A DNA stretch of 64,000 nucleotides from CALKZN01 sp050633785 (GTDB taxonomy: Bacteria > Pseudomonadota > Gammaproteobacteria > Arenicellales > Arenicellaceae), in contig JBOEHE010000033.1 of assembly GCA_050633785.1 (NCBI GenBank), positions 62,001 through 126,000 on the forward strand, given 5' to 3'. Made by a program: the position numbers and the translations under genes. Every line of letters begins with the position of its first letter. The stretch's first letter is position 1. Shown piece after piece: positions 53,237-62,083 of the stretch. The notes under the pieces were generated by a model. That model was given only the letters and a program-made list of their open reading frames with translations, was not told the origin of the DNA and ran no database searches.

Positions 53237-54643
53237 CTAACCAGCCTTATCCCAGGATTGAATTTTCCGATAGATAGTCGATGGGCTTACCCCCAGTAGG
53301 GCCGCAGCTTTTGGGATGTTATCATCACAAAGCTCAATAGCTTGTTCAATCGCTTCTTTTTCAACCTCCCACAACGGCCTGATCTGAGAAAGCAGCTCAC
53401 CGTTACTTCGACCCCGTGAAACATGATTATCGACAGGTGCTGACGCTTGCCTATCAATACTTCCAGCAGCAGATCCACTTTCCGCTTTGAGCTGCAACAT
53501 TATTGAGGTCACCTCACCACCTGGGTACATAACGACGATACGTCGAATAGTATTTTGTAATTCGCGTATATTCCCAGGCCAGTGATGCGTTGACAACACC
53601 TTCAACGCAGACTGATCAAACCCTGAAAACTGTTTGTTTTCATCAGCAGCGAAACGTTGCAGGAATGCGTTTGCTATCTCAACAACATCGCCACCTCGCT
53701 GGCGTAATGGTGGCATTTCGATATTGATCACATTCAAACGATAATATAAATCTTCTCTGAACCGACCTTGTTCGACTTCTTTCATTGCATCCCGATTTGT
53801 TGCGCAAACAAACCGAACATCAACCTTTTCCAGCTTACTACCCCCCACTTTCTGAAATGACTTGGTTTGAATAAAACGCAGTAGTTTGGCTTGCAGATCA
53901 ATATCCATTTCAGCGATTTCATCAAGAAACAGGGTGCCACCGCTGGCTTGCATGGCAGCTCCTTGCCGTTCATTGACAGCTCCAGTGAATGCCCCTTTAA
54001 CATGCCCAAAAATTTCACTTTCAACCAAATCTCTGGGTATGGCGGCACAATTCAAAGCAATAAAGGGCTTTTCTTCACGTTCACTGCACTCATGGATACT
54101 CTGTGCACACACTTCTTTACCAGTCCCACTTTCACCTGAAATAAAAACAGGAGCGTTACTCGACGCAACCTGTTCAATCGTCTGATAAACCAATTGCATT
54201 GGCGCCGAAGAACCGATAAAACCGTGGAATTCTCGGCGTTGTTGGGTAGCCAACTCTCCAACTATTTGCTGCAGTTGACCACGTTCAAGTGCATTTTTTA
54301 CTGTAGTCACCAAACGATTTGCAGAAAAGGGTTTTTCCAGAAAATCGATAGCCCCCTGCTGCATAGCCTGCACAACATCATCCATGGAACCATGCCCACT
54401 GGCTACAACAACATCTATTGGCAACTGTTGTTGATGAATATGCTGCAGAATATGCATACCATTCATATCCGGCAGCATTAAGTCCAGAATAATCAAACGT
54501 GGTGGTGTCTTCTGGATATACTCCATTGCAGAATCACCATCGAGCACATGCGCCATAGTTATAGGTTCGTTGCGCAAGAACTCTATATAGGCTTGTGCCA
54601 GAGCAGAACTATCTTCAATTAACAGAACATCAATTTGAGGCAT
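53237..54643 (-). CDS. NtrC-family sigma-54 activator (receiver-AAA+-Fis HTH), likely EPS regulator
   Basis: 468 residues. Receiver with phosphoacceptor Asp54 (IILDLMLPDM), AAA+ domain with GESGTGKEV and GAFTGAVNERQG (sigma-54 contact), LFLDEIAEM and RFREDLYYRLNV, and a C-terminal Fis-type helix-turn-helix (IPKAAALLGVSPSTIYRKI). It should bind enhancers and activate sigma-54 promoters on phosphorylation. Three such promoters are in this EPS locus. The two hybrid kinases and FIST protein are the nearest potential inputs. Similar regulators are found with EPS in PEP-CTERM systems, but no exosortase is seen here. Confidence 0.9.
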   Translation of the reverse strand: MPQIDVLLIEDSSALAQAYIEFLRNEPITMAHVLDGDSAMEYIQKTPPRLIILDLMLPDMNGMHILQHIHQQQLPIDVVVASGHGSMDDVVQAMQQGAIDFLEKPFSANRLVTTVKNALERGQLQQIVGELATQQRREFHGFIGSSAPMQLVYQTIEQVASSNAPVFISGESGTGKEVCAQSIHECSEREEKPFIALNCAAIPRDLVESEIFGHVKGAFTGAVNERQGAAMQASGGTLFLDEIAEMDIDLQAKLLRFIQTKSFQKVGGSKLEKVDVRFVCATNRDAMKEVEQGRFREDLYYRLNVINIEMPPLRQRGGDVVEIANAFLQRFAADENKQFSGFDQSALKVLSTHHWPGNIRELQNTIRRIVVMYPGGEVTSIMLQLKAESGSAAGSIDRQASAPVDNHVSRGRSNGELLSQIRPLWEVEKEAIEQAIELCDDNIPKAAALLGVSPSTIYRKIQSWDKAG

Positions 54644-54799
54644 CGGTGTTGTCAGTATTATCGGTATTGTTGTAAATTACTATCCCCTCAAGAATAGACT
54701 AACACCAAATAAAAACAAAAAATAGTTCCCAGGCGGGCAATCAATCCCTCTTACCTGTAATAGCTCTGTCTCTGAAGCTGGCTGTTATGCCTGAAACTC

Positions 54800-55582
54800 T
54801 TATAAACGAACTTCTATTCCCGAATCACGCATAGCCTGTTTGGCTTCGGATAAGGTATATTCTGCAAAGTGGAAAATACTGGCTGCAAGCACTGCATCCG
54901 CTTTACCCTCAATCACACCATCAACCAGGTGTTGCAAGTTGCCCACGCCTCCAGACGCTATCACCGGAATGGAAACTGCTTCAGAAACAGCACGGGTCAC
55001 TCCAAGATCATAGCCTGCTTTGGTGCCATCACCGTCCATGCTGGTCAATAGAATCTCACCAGCACCAAAGTCATCCATTTTTTTTGCCCATTCTACGGCG
55101 TCTATACCTGTTGCTTTACGGCCGCCATGGGTGAATATTTCCCATTGGTCAACTTGATCACCCTGAGATTTAAACTGTGTTTGTTTCGCATCAATCGCAA
55201 CCACAATACATTGTGAACCAAAATATTCACTGGCTTCGCGAACGAAATCAGGGTTGTGCACTGCAGTAGTATTAATTGACACTTTATCCGCTCCAGCATT
55301 CAGCATTTTGCGAATATCTTTCAATTCACGAATGCCACCGCCAACGGTCAGAGGGATAAAAACTTCTGCAGCGACTTGTTCTACTACCGAAACAATCGTT
55401 TCACGATCATCAGAGCTGGCAGTAATATCTAAAAAAGTAATTTCATCTGCGCCTTGTTGGTTGTAGCGTTTGGCCACTTCAACGGGGTCACCTGCATCAC
55501 GAATATCAACAAATTTAACACCCTTGACGACACGCCCCGCATCAACATCCAAACAAGGAATAAGTCGTGTAGCCAGAGTCAT
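54800..55582 (-). CDS. hisF: HisF, imidazole glycerol phosphate synthase cyclase subunit
   Basis: 260 residues, TIM barrel with RLIPCLDVDAGRVVKGVKF, catalytic Asp11, and Asp at about 131 in VAIDAK. With HisH it makes imidazole glycerol phosphate and AICAR. It overlaps hisA by 4 bp. It is the last gene of the hisBHAF unit here, because hisI and hisE are 18.5 kb away. Confidence 0.97.
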   Translation of the reverse strand: MTLATRLIPCLDVDAGRVVKGVKFVDIRDAGDPVEVAKRYNQQGADEITFLDITASSDDRETIVSVVEQVAAEVFIPLTVGGGIRELKDIRKMLNAGADKVSINTTAVHNPDFVREASEYFGSQCIVVAIDAKQTQFKSQGDQVDQWEIFTHGGRKATGIDAVEWAKKMDDFGAGEILLTSMDGDGTKAGYDLGVTRAVSEAVSIPVIASGGVGNLQHLVDGVIEGKADAVLAASIFHFAEYTLSEAKQAMRDSGIEVRL

Positions 55583-56322
55583 TCGCTTGCAGCTGCCTGA
55601 TCTAAATAACGCTGTGCTTCAGCAAAATCAAGCGTTCCTTCATAAATTGCACGACCTGTAATTACGCCCTGCACTCCTGATTCTTCTATCTTCTGCAAGT
55701 TTTTAATGTCGTCCATATTAGTCACGCCACCCGATGCAATGACTGGAATACGAATTTCTTCGGCCAGCTTTTTTGTTGATTCAAGGTTAACACCCTGCAT
55801 CATGCCATCACGCGAAATGTCAGTATAAATAATGGCGTGAACACCATCTTCTTCAAAATGTTGAGCCAAATCAATCACATCATGTTTGGACAATTTTGAC
55901 CAACCATCGATGGCCACTTTGCCATCTTTAGCATCCAAGCCAACAATAATGTGACGGGGATATTCGATCGCGATGTCGCTGATAAAGTGCGGTTCATTGA
56001 CTGCACGCGTTCCTATGATTACGTATTGCACACCAGCATCAAGATACGCTTCAATCGTACGTTCATCTCGAATACCACCACCAATCTGCACAGGCACATC
56101 AGGGTGACGCTCTGCAATTTCATGAATAATATCGGCATTCGCAGGCTTACCGGCAAAAGCACCATCCAGATCAACCAGATGAATTCGTCGGGCACCCAGC
56201 TCAACCCACTTATCAGCCATGTCTACGGGAGAGTCACTGAAAACAGTGCTGTCTTCCATTTTGCCTTGGCGCAGACGCACACATTTTCCTTCTTTGATAT
56301 CAATAGCAGGGATTATTAGCAT
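55579..56322 (-). CDS. hisA: HisA, ProFAR isomerase
   Basis: 247 residues, TIM barrel; N-terminal LIIPAIDIKEGKCVRL, catalytic Asp8 and Asp near residue 130 (GLDAKDG), TDISRDGM. It performs the Amadori isomerisation before HisF-HisH. It overlaps hisF by 4 bp. An 86-bp gap separates it from hisH. Confidence 0.97.
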   Translation of the reverse strand: MLIIPAIDIKEGKCVRLRQGKMEDSTVFSDSPVDMADKWVELGARRIHLVDLDGAFAGKPANADIIHEIAERHPDVPVQIGGGIRDERTIEAYLDAGVQYVIIGTRAVNEPHFISDIAIEYPRHIIVGLDAKDGKVAIDGWSKLSKHDVIDLAQHFEEDGVHAIIYTDISRDGMMQGVNLESTKKLAEEIRIPVIASGGVTNMDDIKNLQKIEESGVQGVITGRAIYEGTLDFAEAQRYLDQAAASE

Positions 56323-56408
56323 ATCTATACTCTATTTTTTATTTCTATCTCAGATAGATTCTATCTATTATTTATTGGTTAAACTATTTAATTTGTCTGA
56401 AAAGACGA

Positions 56409-57038
56409 TCAAAGTTGACCGTTCCATTGAACAAAATTGCGTAATAGCTGCAAACCATCGGTATGACTTTTTTCAGGGTGGAACTGTGTAGCGAACACAT
56501 TATCGCGCCCAACAGCAGCAACAAATGAGTGATGATAATCTGTTTCACCCAGAATAATTTCGACATCACTCGTAGTAGCACTATAGCTGTGAAGAAAATA
56601 AAAGCGAGCACCATTATCAACCTCATGCCACAGGGGGTGAGGCTGTCGTTGTTGAACACGATTCCAACCCATATGAGGAATTTTAGCATCAACTGCGTGA
56701 AATTGAGAAAAATGCTCTACTTTACCTGAATATAAACCCAGACCTTGCTTGCCACCATCTTCAGCAGAATAGTCAAACAAAGCCTGCATTCCAACGCAGA
56801 TACCCAAACAGGGTTTATTCTGCAAGGCATCCTGCACTGCTGTGTTCAGACCTAATGATTCATAAGATGCCAACCAGGTTCCAATTGCACCTTGTCCCGG
56901 CAATACCATACGATCAGCGTTGAGAATGACTTCTGAGTCAGATGTAACAACCACATCTTGCCCGGGAGCAACATGCTTAAGCGCTTGTTCGACCGAACGA
57001 AGGTTGCCAGTGCCTAAATCGATAACTGCAATTTGCAT
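56409..57038 (-). CDS. hisH: HisH, imidazole glycerol phosphate synthase glutaminase subunit
   Basis: 209 residues, class I glutamine amidotransferase. Nucleophile Cys in CLGICVGMQALF (about 80) and the His-Glu pair in ATQFHPEKSH (about 190-195) are intact. It supplies ammonia to HisF. Between hisB and hisA. Confidence 0.97.
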   Translation of the reverse strand: MQIAVIDLGTGNLRSVEQALKHVAPGQDVVVTSDSEVILNADRMVLPGQGAIGTWLASYESLGLNTAVQDALQNKPCLGICVGMQALFDYSAEDGGKQGLGLYSGKVEHFSQFHAVDAKIPHMGWNRVQQRQPHPLWHEVDNGARFYFLHSYSATTSDVEIILGETDYHHSFVAAVGRDNVFATQFHPEKSHTDGLQLLRNFVQWNGQL

Positions 57039-57116
57039 ATTTTCTAAGACTAAATTTCTTGGGCTATATAAGGTTACACTATAGTACTAATTCGAAATAA
57101 TAGTACAAAGTACGGC

Positions 57117-57710
57117 TTATAGAGTCCCTTTAGTTGAAGGGATAACACCTGCCATACGTTCATCCGGCTCCAGAGCCATACGCAACGCCCGACCAAATGC
57201 CTTGAATACAGTTTCCGCAATGTGGTGAGCGTTTTTACCTCGAAGACTGTCTAAATGCAGAGTGACCAAAGCATGATTGACAAAGCCATGGAAAAATTCA
57301 TCAAATAAATCAACATCAAAACCACCGATGCGCGCTCGACGATAATCGACATGTTTAATCAAGGTCGGTCTACCCGAAAAATCAATGACAACTCGACTCA
57401 AAGCTTCATCCAAAGGCACATAAGCATGACCATAACGGCGAATACCTTTTTTATCACCAACTGCTTGAGCAAAAGCCTGACCTAAGGTAATGCCAATATC
57501 TTCAGTTGTATGGTGGTCATCGATATGTAAATCACCCTTGCACTGAATATCAAGGTCAATCAAACCATGACGTCCAATCTGGTCCATCATATGCTCAAGA
57601 AACGGCACTCCAGTATCAAATTTACATTGGCCAGTTCCATCAAGATTAATCTTGACAGTAATCTGGGTCTCATTGGTATTACGTGTGACTTGCGCTATAC
57701 GCTGTGCCAT
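57117..57710 (-). CDS. hisB: HisB, imidazoleglycerol-phosphate dehydratase (monofunctional)
   Basis: 197 residues, without the phosphatase domain fused in enteric HisB. Metal-binding His motifs are present: FLEHMMDQIGRHG, DDHHTTEDIG, HGFVNHALVT and the KNAHHIAE segment. Start ATG at 57708-57710. First of hisBHAF, 50 bp downstream of the copper-chaperone gene. Confidence 0.97.
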   Translation of the reverse strand: MAQRIAQVTRNTNETQITVKINLDGTGQCKFDTGVPFLEHMMDQIGRHGLIDLDIQCKGDLHIDDHHTTEDIGITLGQAFAQAVGDKKGIRRYGHAYVPLDEALSRVVIDFSGRPTLIKHVDYRRARIGGFDVDLFDEFFHGFVNHALVTLHLDSLRGKNAHHIAETVFKAFGRALRMALEPDERMAGVIPSTKGTL

Positions 57711-57759
57711 AAAAACTCTCTAACGCTCTATTTATTAATTGTGTGGGTAATTGCTGTTG

Positions 57760-58419
57760 TTAATTCTCAGCGCGAACAACAACAGGGACGGTGACTTTAG
57801 CACCGTCACGTAATGTAAAAATGACAGTAAACTCATCATCCACAGACAATTCACTTCTTGCCCCCATCAACATAATATGTACCCCATTAGGCTTCATTTC
57901 AACAGAACCTCCTGCTGGCAATGGAACACCATTATCAATGGCATGCATGCTGGCGATATCACCATCTAATCTGGTTTCATGTATAGAAGCTTCCTCAAAT
58001 TGGGGGCTTTCTACACCAGTGATCAACACTGGATCAGTTGCGATATTATTTATTGTCATATAAGCCGCACTGGCTGAAGCACCTGGAGGCATAGCACGAA
58101 CCCAGGGGTCATTAACAGTGATGCCAGGGTTGTTCGTCTGGTAAGTCTCGCCAATAAGAGACTCAGCCTGGTTATCTGTCTCAAGATTATCTTGTTGTGG
58201 TAGATCTTGTGGCAACTCTTGTGGTAATTCAGGCAAAGTCGAAATATTTGCGGTCTCGACTTCAGAAGGCTCATCTGTTGTTACAGCTGCTGAATCAGAT
58301 GTGTTTTGAGAACTCGCAGTTATTGGCGCGTCATTCGATGTAACACTGCCCTTGAACCAGCCCAGATAGGCAACTATAGCTATTGCCAGAACAATGGATA
58401 TTACTGTAAATTTTTTCAT
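57760..58419 (-). CDS. PCu(A)C-type periplasmic copper chaperone with N-terminal anchor and acidic linker
   Basis: 219 residues. A membrane segment at about 5-23 acts as anchor or signal. A Ser/Glu/Gln-rich linker (about 30-95) follows, then a PCu(A)C domain (about 98-219). Metal ligands fit HETRLDGDIASM ... VHIMLM (the H-M-H-M pattern of DUF461 proteins), and the domain begins with VNDPWVRAMPPG. The family hands Cu(I) to cytochrome oxidase subunit II, usually with SCO proteins; one is encoded at 59676. Confidence 0.85.
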   Translation of the reverse strand: MKKFTVISIVLAIAIVAYLGWFKGSVTSNDAPITASSQNTSDSAAVTTDEPSEVETANISTLPELPQELPQDLPQQDNLETDNQAESLIGETYQTNNPGITVNDPWVRAMPPGASASAAYMTINNIATDPVLITGVESPQFEEASIHETRLDGDIASMHAIDNGVPLPAGGSVEMKPNGVHIMLMGARSELSVDDEFTVIFTLRDGAKVTVPVVVRAEN

Positions 58420-58681
58420 GGTTAACTCTTTAACTCTGCCGCGTTTGAGGCAGCATTATACACTTAAATAAGCGCATCGAAATGAAGCTTTTAACGACTG
58501 CAGGCAATTATTCTATTGAATCGCACATCTTATTCTCAACAGGATTTGTACAGCCTAAATGCAGGGGCAATGGTAACAAGTTACCATTATTTCGCACAAC
58601 TCTTTTAGCACGACAAATCTGTTATAGTTTTATACTTGAAACCCACCACCTTCCTATGACTAACTACGAGAACTGATTACT

Positions 58682-59608
58682 ATGCCACAATCACCCTATT
58701 CACGTTTTTCAGCTGGTATTTCTACCAGTATTTCAACAACACTGTGCGCTGTTTTTCTGGCGGCTTCATCCACCGCGGTCCATGCTCTGGAAAAGCCAGA
58801 AGTAACAAGCAGCAAGCTGTCCGATAATATTCATCTGATTACTGGAAAAGGGGGCAATCTGGCGGTATCTACCGGCGAAGACGGAACCTTTCTGATCGAT
58901 GACAAATTTGCCCCATTATCCCAGGCTATTTTAGGTTCTATAAAAGAGTTGGGCGGTGGTGTGCCAAAGTTTGTTATCAATACACATTGGCATGGCGATC
59001 ATACTGGAGGTAATGAAAACCTCGGCAAAAAAGGCGCAATCATTGTCGCCCACAACAACGTCCGCAAGCGCCTTTCAGAAGACAATTTCATTGCTGCCTT
59101 CAACAGCAAACAACCAGCCAAGCCAAAAATTGCTTTACCTGTGGTCACTTTTGCCCAGGAAATAACCTTCCACCTGAACGGCGATACCATTGAAGTTCAG
59201 CATATCGCCAATGCTCATACAGATGGCGACAGCGTTGTTATGTTTAAAAATGACAATATTCTGCATACGGGTGACCTGTTCTTTAACGGATTCTACCCCT
59301 TCATAGATATCGACCATGGTGGTTCCCTGCTCGGTATGTTTAATGCAGCTGAAACTTTATTGACCATGGTAGACGACAAAACCCAAATTGTCCCAGGTCA
59401 TGGCCCAATGGCCAGTAAAGCAGATCTTATCGCATACCGAGACATGCTCAATACAGCGTATAAACGTTTGAGTGAATTAAAGGCCGCCGGCAAGACCGTT
59501 GAGCAAGCTATCAGCATGAATCCATTACAAGAGTTAGATGCGAAATGGTCCAAAGGCCTTTTCCCTACAGCTAAATGGATAGGCTTGATCTATAACGGTC
59601 TGGAATAA
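58682..59608 (+). CDS. Secreted metallo-beta-lactamase-fold hydrolase
   Basis: 308 residues with a signal peptide (about 1-35, cut near VHA). The zinc motif HWHGDHTGGN (about 100-109), a downstream HTDGDS and the GHG loop (VPGHGPM, about 240) are intact, so a binuclear metal site is likely. Secreted members of this family act on varied esters and thioesters, so the substrate is uncertain. It is divergent from the PCu(A)C gene and converges on the SCO gene across a large hairpin. Confidence 0.82.
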   Translation: MPQSPYSRFSAGISTSISTTLCAVFLAASSTAVHALEKPEVTSSKLSDNIHLITGKGGNLAVSTGEDGTFLIDDKFAPLSQAILGSIKELGGGVPKFVINTHWHGDHTGGNENLGKKGAIIVAHNNVRKRLSEDNFIAAFNSKQPAKPKIALPVVTFAQEITFHLNGDTIEVQHIANAHTDGDSVVMFKNDNILHTGDLFFNGFYPFIDIDHGGSLLGMFNAAETLLTMVDDKTQIVPGHGPMASKADLIAYRDMLNTAYKRLSELKAAGKTVEQAISMNPLQELDAKWSKGLFPTAKWIGLIYNGLE

Positions 59609-59631
59609 GACTTAAACAGTAGCAACCTATT

Positions 59632-59674
59632 GCCAGGGTTTGTTCAAATTTAAATCGTGAGAACAAGCCCTGGC
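59632..59674. terminator. Bidirectional hairpin between the MBL-fold and SCO genes
   Basis: GCCAGGGTTTGTTC and GAACAAGCCCTGGC form 14 pairs (one G-U) around a 15-nt loop. T-runs are short on both sides, so it may be a weak or Rho-assisted terminator for the two convergent genes. Confidence 0.6.
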
Positions 59675-59675
59675 T

Positions 59676-60311
59676 TTACAACAATGACTTTTGTAAAGCC
59701 AGCAAGTCAGCAGCAATCAACTCTTTTTCATGCGGTGCAGAAATAATACCGCGTAATTGCGCCTCTGGACTGATCAACAAAATACTGGCGCTGTGGGCAA
59801 CATTATAATTGCCTCTGTCATCTGATGCTTCAATCACAAAAGGCATACTCATCTGTTTGGCAAATTGCTGTACGTCTGCAACTTCTCCAGTTAAGCCAAT
59901 AAACTCAGAATCAAAGAACGGAACATAGCGAGCCAATTGCGCCGGATCATCCCGTTGTGGATCAACTGACATAAACACAACCTGATAATCCAACCAGGCG
60001 TTTTGCCCTTGCAAATCATCCTTCACTGTTTTCAGCAACTGCATGGTTGTGGGACAAATATCTGGGCAGTTAGTGAAACCAAAAAACATAACCGTCCATT
60101 TATCTTGCAAACGATCAATCGAGAATGACTGGTCCTTATGATCTCTTAACGTAAAAGGTACTAAAGGCTTACCTGGAGTCAACCAGGTGATCGTCTGCGC
60201 TTGCGGTAAGTCAGATGACTTATTATCAGCAGACCACTGTTGCAGGATAAACCCACTGACAACAGCCAATAAGGCAACTAATACAATAGGGACTAAGGTT
60301 TTTTTTTGCAT
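59676..60311 (-). CDS. SCO1/SenC-family copper-binding thioredoxin-fold protein
   Basis: 211 residues with an N-terminal membrane anchor (about 6-26). Thioredoxin-like fold with the copper motif CPDICP (about 83-88) and a distal His in NVAHSASI (about 170). SCO proteins insert copper in the CuA site of cytochrome c oxidase and may also be thiol-disulfide agents. The nearby PCu(A)C protein is a natural partner. Confidence 0.92.
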   Translation of the reverse strand: MQKKTLVPIVLVALLAVVSGFILQQWSADNKSSDLPQAQTITWLTPGKPLVPFTLRDHKDQSFSIDRLQDKWTVMFFGFTNCPDICPTTMQLLKTVKDDLQGQNAWLDYQVVFMSVDPQRDDPAQLARYVPFFDSEFIGLTGEVADVQQFAKQMSMPFVIEASDDRGNYNVAHSASILLISPEAQLRGIISAPHEKELIAADLLALQKSLL

Positions 60312-60878
60312 GATTTAGAGCTGCCTCTTGTTTCTCTTTAATCTCTGAAATAACGAATGGAATGGTACCAAAAGCGATTTTACTTTCAATACTGCATTTA
60401 TTGTGTGTTTGCTGACACCCCATGCTCAGACTACAGTGCATGATAGACCCATCATCGTTAACTTTAAATATGCGTGACCGAGTATTAAGCAAATTTCTGA
60501 CTAAAATATGAAAAGAACACCTTTTTATGAAGCAAATTATGTGGAGTGTTACTATTCAAGCGTTAGATAAATATCTCATTATCATGTCCAACTATTAATC
60601 GTATCTTTTGATAAATGTGAAGTTTTACGCCATTTATCACCAAAAGCCAGGCCTGGCTCTGTGATTTCATGCAAAAGATGACAGCTTTATTACCGCCCAT
60701 TAATGATGAGTGTCTGCCAATTGTGACAACACAAGCCCCCTGAAAACGCCGTTTCAAGCCCTCATTCCCGTGATACGGTCACCAAATACCAACATATACC
60801 GACTCCACTCAACATATTTTTTTAACCAAGAAATCAAAAAACAACATAAGCCATTGAAAAACAACAGCTTAATTTTTT
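60312..60878. other. Gene-free intergenic region between SCO and the EF-hand gene
   Basis: No convincing coding frame, tRNA or repeat. The 14-bp perfect palindrome AGCCAGGCCTGGCT is at 60645-60658, about 235 bp upstream of the sigma-54 promoter, and might be an activator site. Confidence 0.6.
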
Positions 60879-60894
60879 TGGCACGCTAGTTGCA
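60879..60894 (+). promoter_or_regulatory. Consensus sigma-54 promoter upstream of the EF-hand gene
   Basis: TGGCACG-CTAG-TTGCA matches the consensus at every conserved base, 73 bp upstream of the EF-hand gene start. It is the best sigma-54 promoter in the window. The activator is not known. Confidence 0.85.
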
Positions 60895-60966
60895 ATGAGT
60901 TCGGCAAGCGTCTGAATTGTTCAGATGTCTATTTTAAATACTGTTTAATCAGATTGGAGATACGAA

Positions 60967-61227
60967 ATGAAAATTTCAACTATTATCGTTGCTAGTGCTA
61001 TGTCTGTTGCTGCTACTGCCGCTATTGCTGCTGACGATTTATACAAATCATTAGATGCAAACCAAGACAATGCCTTAAGCAAAGAAGAAGTTAGCATTAT
61101 GCCTGGCGTAATCAAAGTCTGGGAACAATTGGATGCCGATAAAGATGACCAATTGACAGCTGATGAATTCGCCAAATACGAAGAGATCAAGTTACTGAGC
61201 AAGACTGAGCCTCAAAAAGCAGGCTAA
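60967..61227 (+). CDS. Small secreted EF-hand protein
   Basis: 86 residues. A signal peptide of about 22 residues (cut near AIAA) is followed by two EF-hand loops, DANQDNALSKEE and DADKDDQLTADE, each with the acidic positions needed for calcium. GGAGA lies 5-10 bp upstream. It is a periplasmic or secreted calcium binder, transcribed from a sigma-54 promoter. The role is unknown. Confidence 0.82.
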   Translation: MKISTIIVASAMSVAATAAIAADDLYKSLDANQDNALSKEEVSIMPGVIKVWEQLDADKDDQLTADEFAKYEEIKLLSKTEPQKAG

Positions 61228-61266
61228 GTATTTTTTGCAAATAGAGCTCATGTAACGCTCTTTATT

Positions 61267-61364
61267 GTTTGATTGAAGCACTCCACTAGGGCCTTGAGAA
61301 AGCACTAGACGCAAATATCGGTCTCCCCCAACCATGGACGTTGCAGGGGTGTTTGCAATCAAAC
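61267..61364 (+). ncRNA. Possible structured RNA or 3' UTR downstream of the EF-hand gene
   Basis: GTTTGATTG and CAATCAAAC (9 bp) enclose 80 nt. Inside are GCAAA/TTTGC and CCCC-CAAC/GTTG-CA-GGGG, with CATGGAC in the loop. The nested helices suggest a folded RNA of about 100 nt just before a strong terminator. No match to a known RNA class was recognised. It could be only the mRNA's 3' end. Confidence 0.3.
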
Positions 61365-61374
61365 ATTACCCTGA

Positions 61375-61420
61375 ATACGGCTGTCACGTTCTAACCCCGA
61401 ACTGGCAGTCGTATTTTTTT
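61375..61420 (+). terminator. Strong rho-independent terminator
   Basis: ATACGGCTGTCACGTTC and GAACTGGCAGTCGTAT form 16 pairs (two G-U, one bulged C) around TAACCCC, followed by six to seven T. It ends the EF-hand transcript and/or the RNA candidate. Confidence 0.88.
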
Positions 61421-61428
61421 ATATAGAG

Positions 61429-61446
61429 CCCGTTCACACTAAAATA
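61429..61446. repeat. Dispersed 18-bp repeat, copy 2
   Basis: Identical to 1490-1507. It follows the terminator by 8 bp. Beyond it, 61447-61519 holds no gene and no clear second end. Confidence 0.6.
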
Positions 61447-61519
61447 TTGACCGATATGAGTAAATACCATCGATAGGCGATGCTTATAAATCTCGGCTCG
61501 CTACACCGGAGGCACTGAT

Positions 61520-61771
61520 TTAGAACAATGACCCCTGTTCAGGTATGTTTCCTTCAAATTCAGGCACAGCATCGTAGTCATCTACATCAGACAAGGCATC
61601 CAATGCCAACTGTAACTGCACCTGCATTGCAGCATCCATGTCATTTTTCTGCAGAGACTCAACACCAAGTTGGTCGTAGTATTTCTGCTCACCATTGATT
61701 TCAATAACCGCGATCAGACCATCATTGCCGCCACGCGTAATCGCAATAAATTTAATTGTATGGATTGCCAA
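61520..61771 (-). CDS. Small acidic protein of unknown function
   Basis: 83 residues from a TTG start with GAGAG about 7 bp upstream; no in-frame ATG lies near. An N-terminal beta-like part (IKFIAITRGGNDGLIAVIEI) precedes helices and a very acidic C-terminus. No family recognised. It is isolated and opposite to the flanking genes, so its status as a gene depends on the RBS and amino acid composition. Confidence 0.45.
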   Translation of the reverse strand: MAIHTIKFIAITRGGNDGLIAVIEINGEQKYYDQLGVESLQKNDMDAAMQVQLQLALDALSDVDDYDAVPEFEGNIPEQGSLF

Positions 61772-62083
61772 AATTTGCTCTCAACTATACAGCCAGAATG
61801 TTAAACATATGAAATACCAGCCCAGCCTGCCGACGACCAGGATTAGATAAACCGAAGTATATTTCGACGCCACAACAACTTTCAAGCAAATACTTTAAGA
61901 GCTTATGCAAAAACATTCATTCAAACCAATCGATATGAAGGTTTGCGGGATCTCCTCAGAGAGATTTTTTATTATCCGCCAGGCTTCATCGCGCTATGGC
62001 GCTAAGCAGCGACTTCCTGTAAGCTGCAACCGCCCTATAAAGGCCTAGAAATAGCCGTAAACATTAAATAAAAACATCACCTT
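61772..62083. other. Leader/promoter region upstream of the RNA helicase gene
   Basis: A 312-bp region with no gene. Two hairpins are visible near the 3' end: GCGC-TATG-GCGC (about 61990) and GCAGC/GCTGC (about 62005-62030). They would fall in the helicase 5' leader and could serve cold or autoregulation, which is inferred. Confidence 0.4.

Noticed and set aside
36539..54643. PEP-CTERM/exosortase EPS locus
   Set aside because: The NtrC-type activator and EPS genes suggest it, but no exosortase, PEP-CTERM protein or PrsK-type kinase is found.
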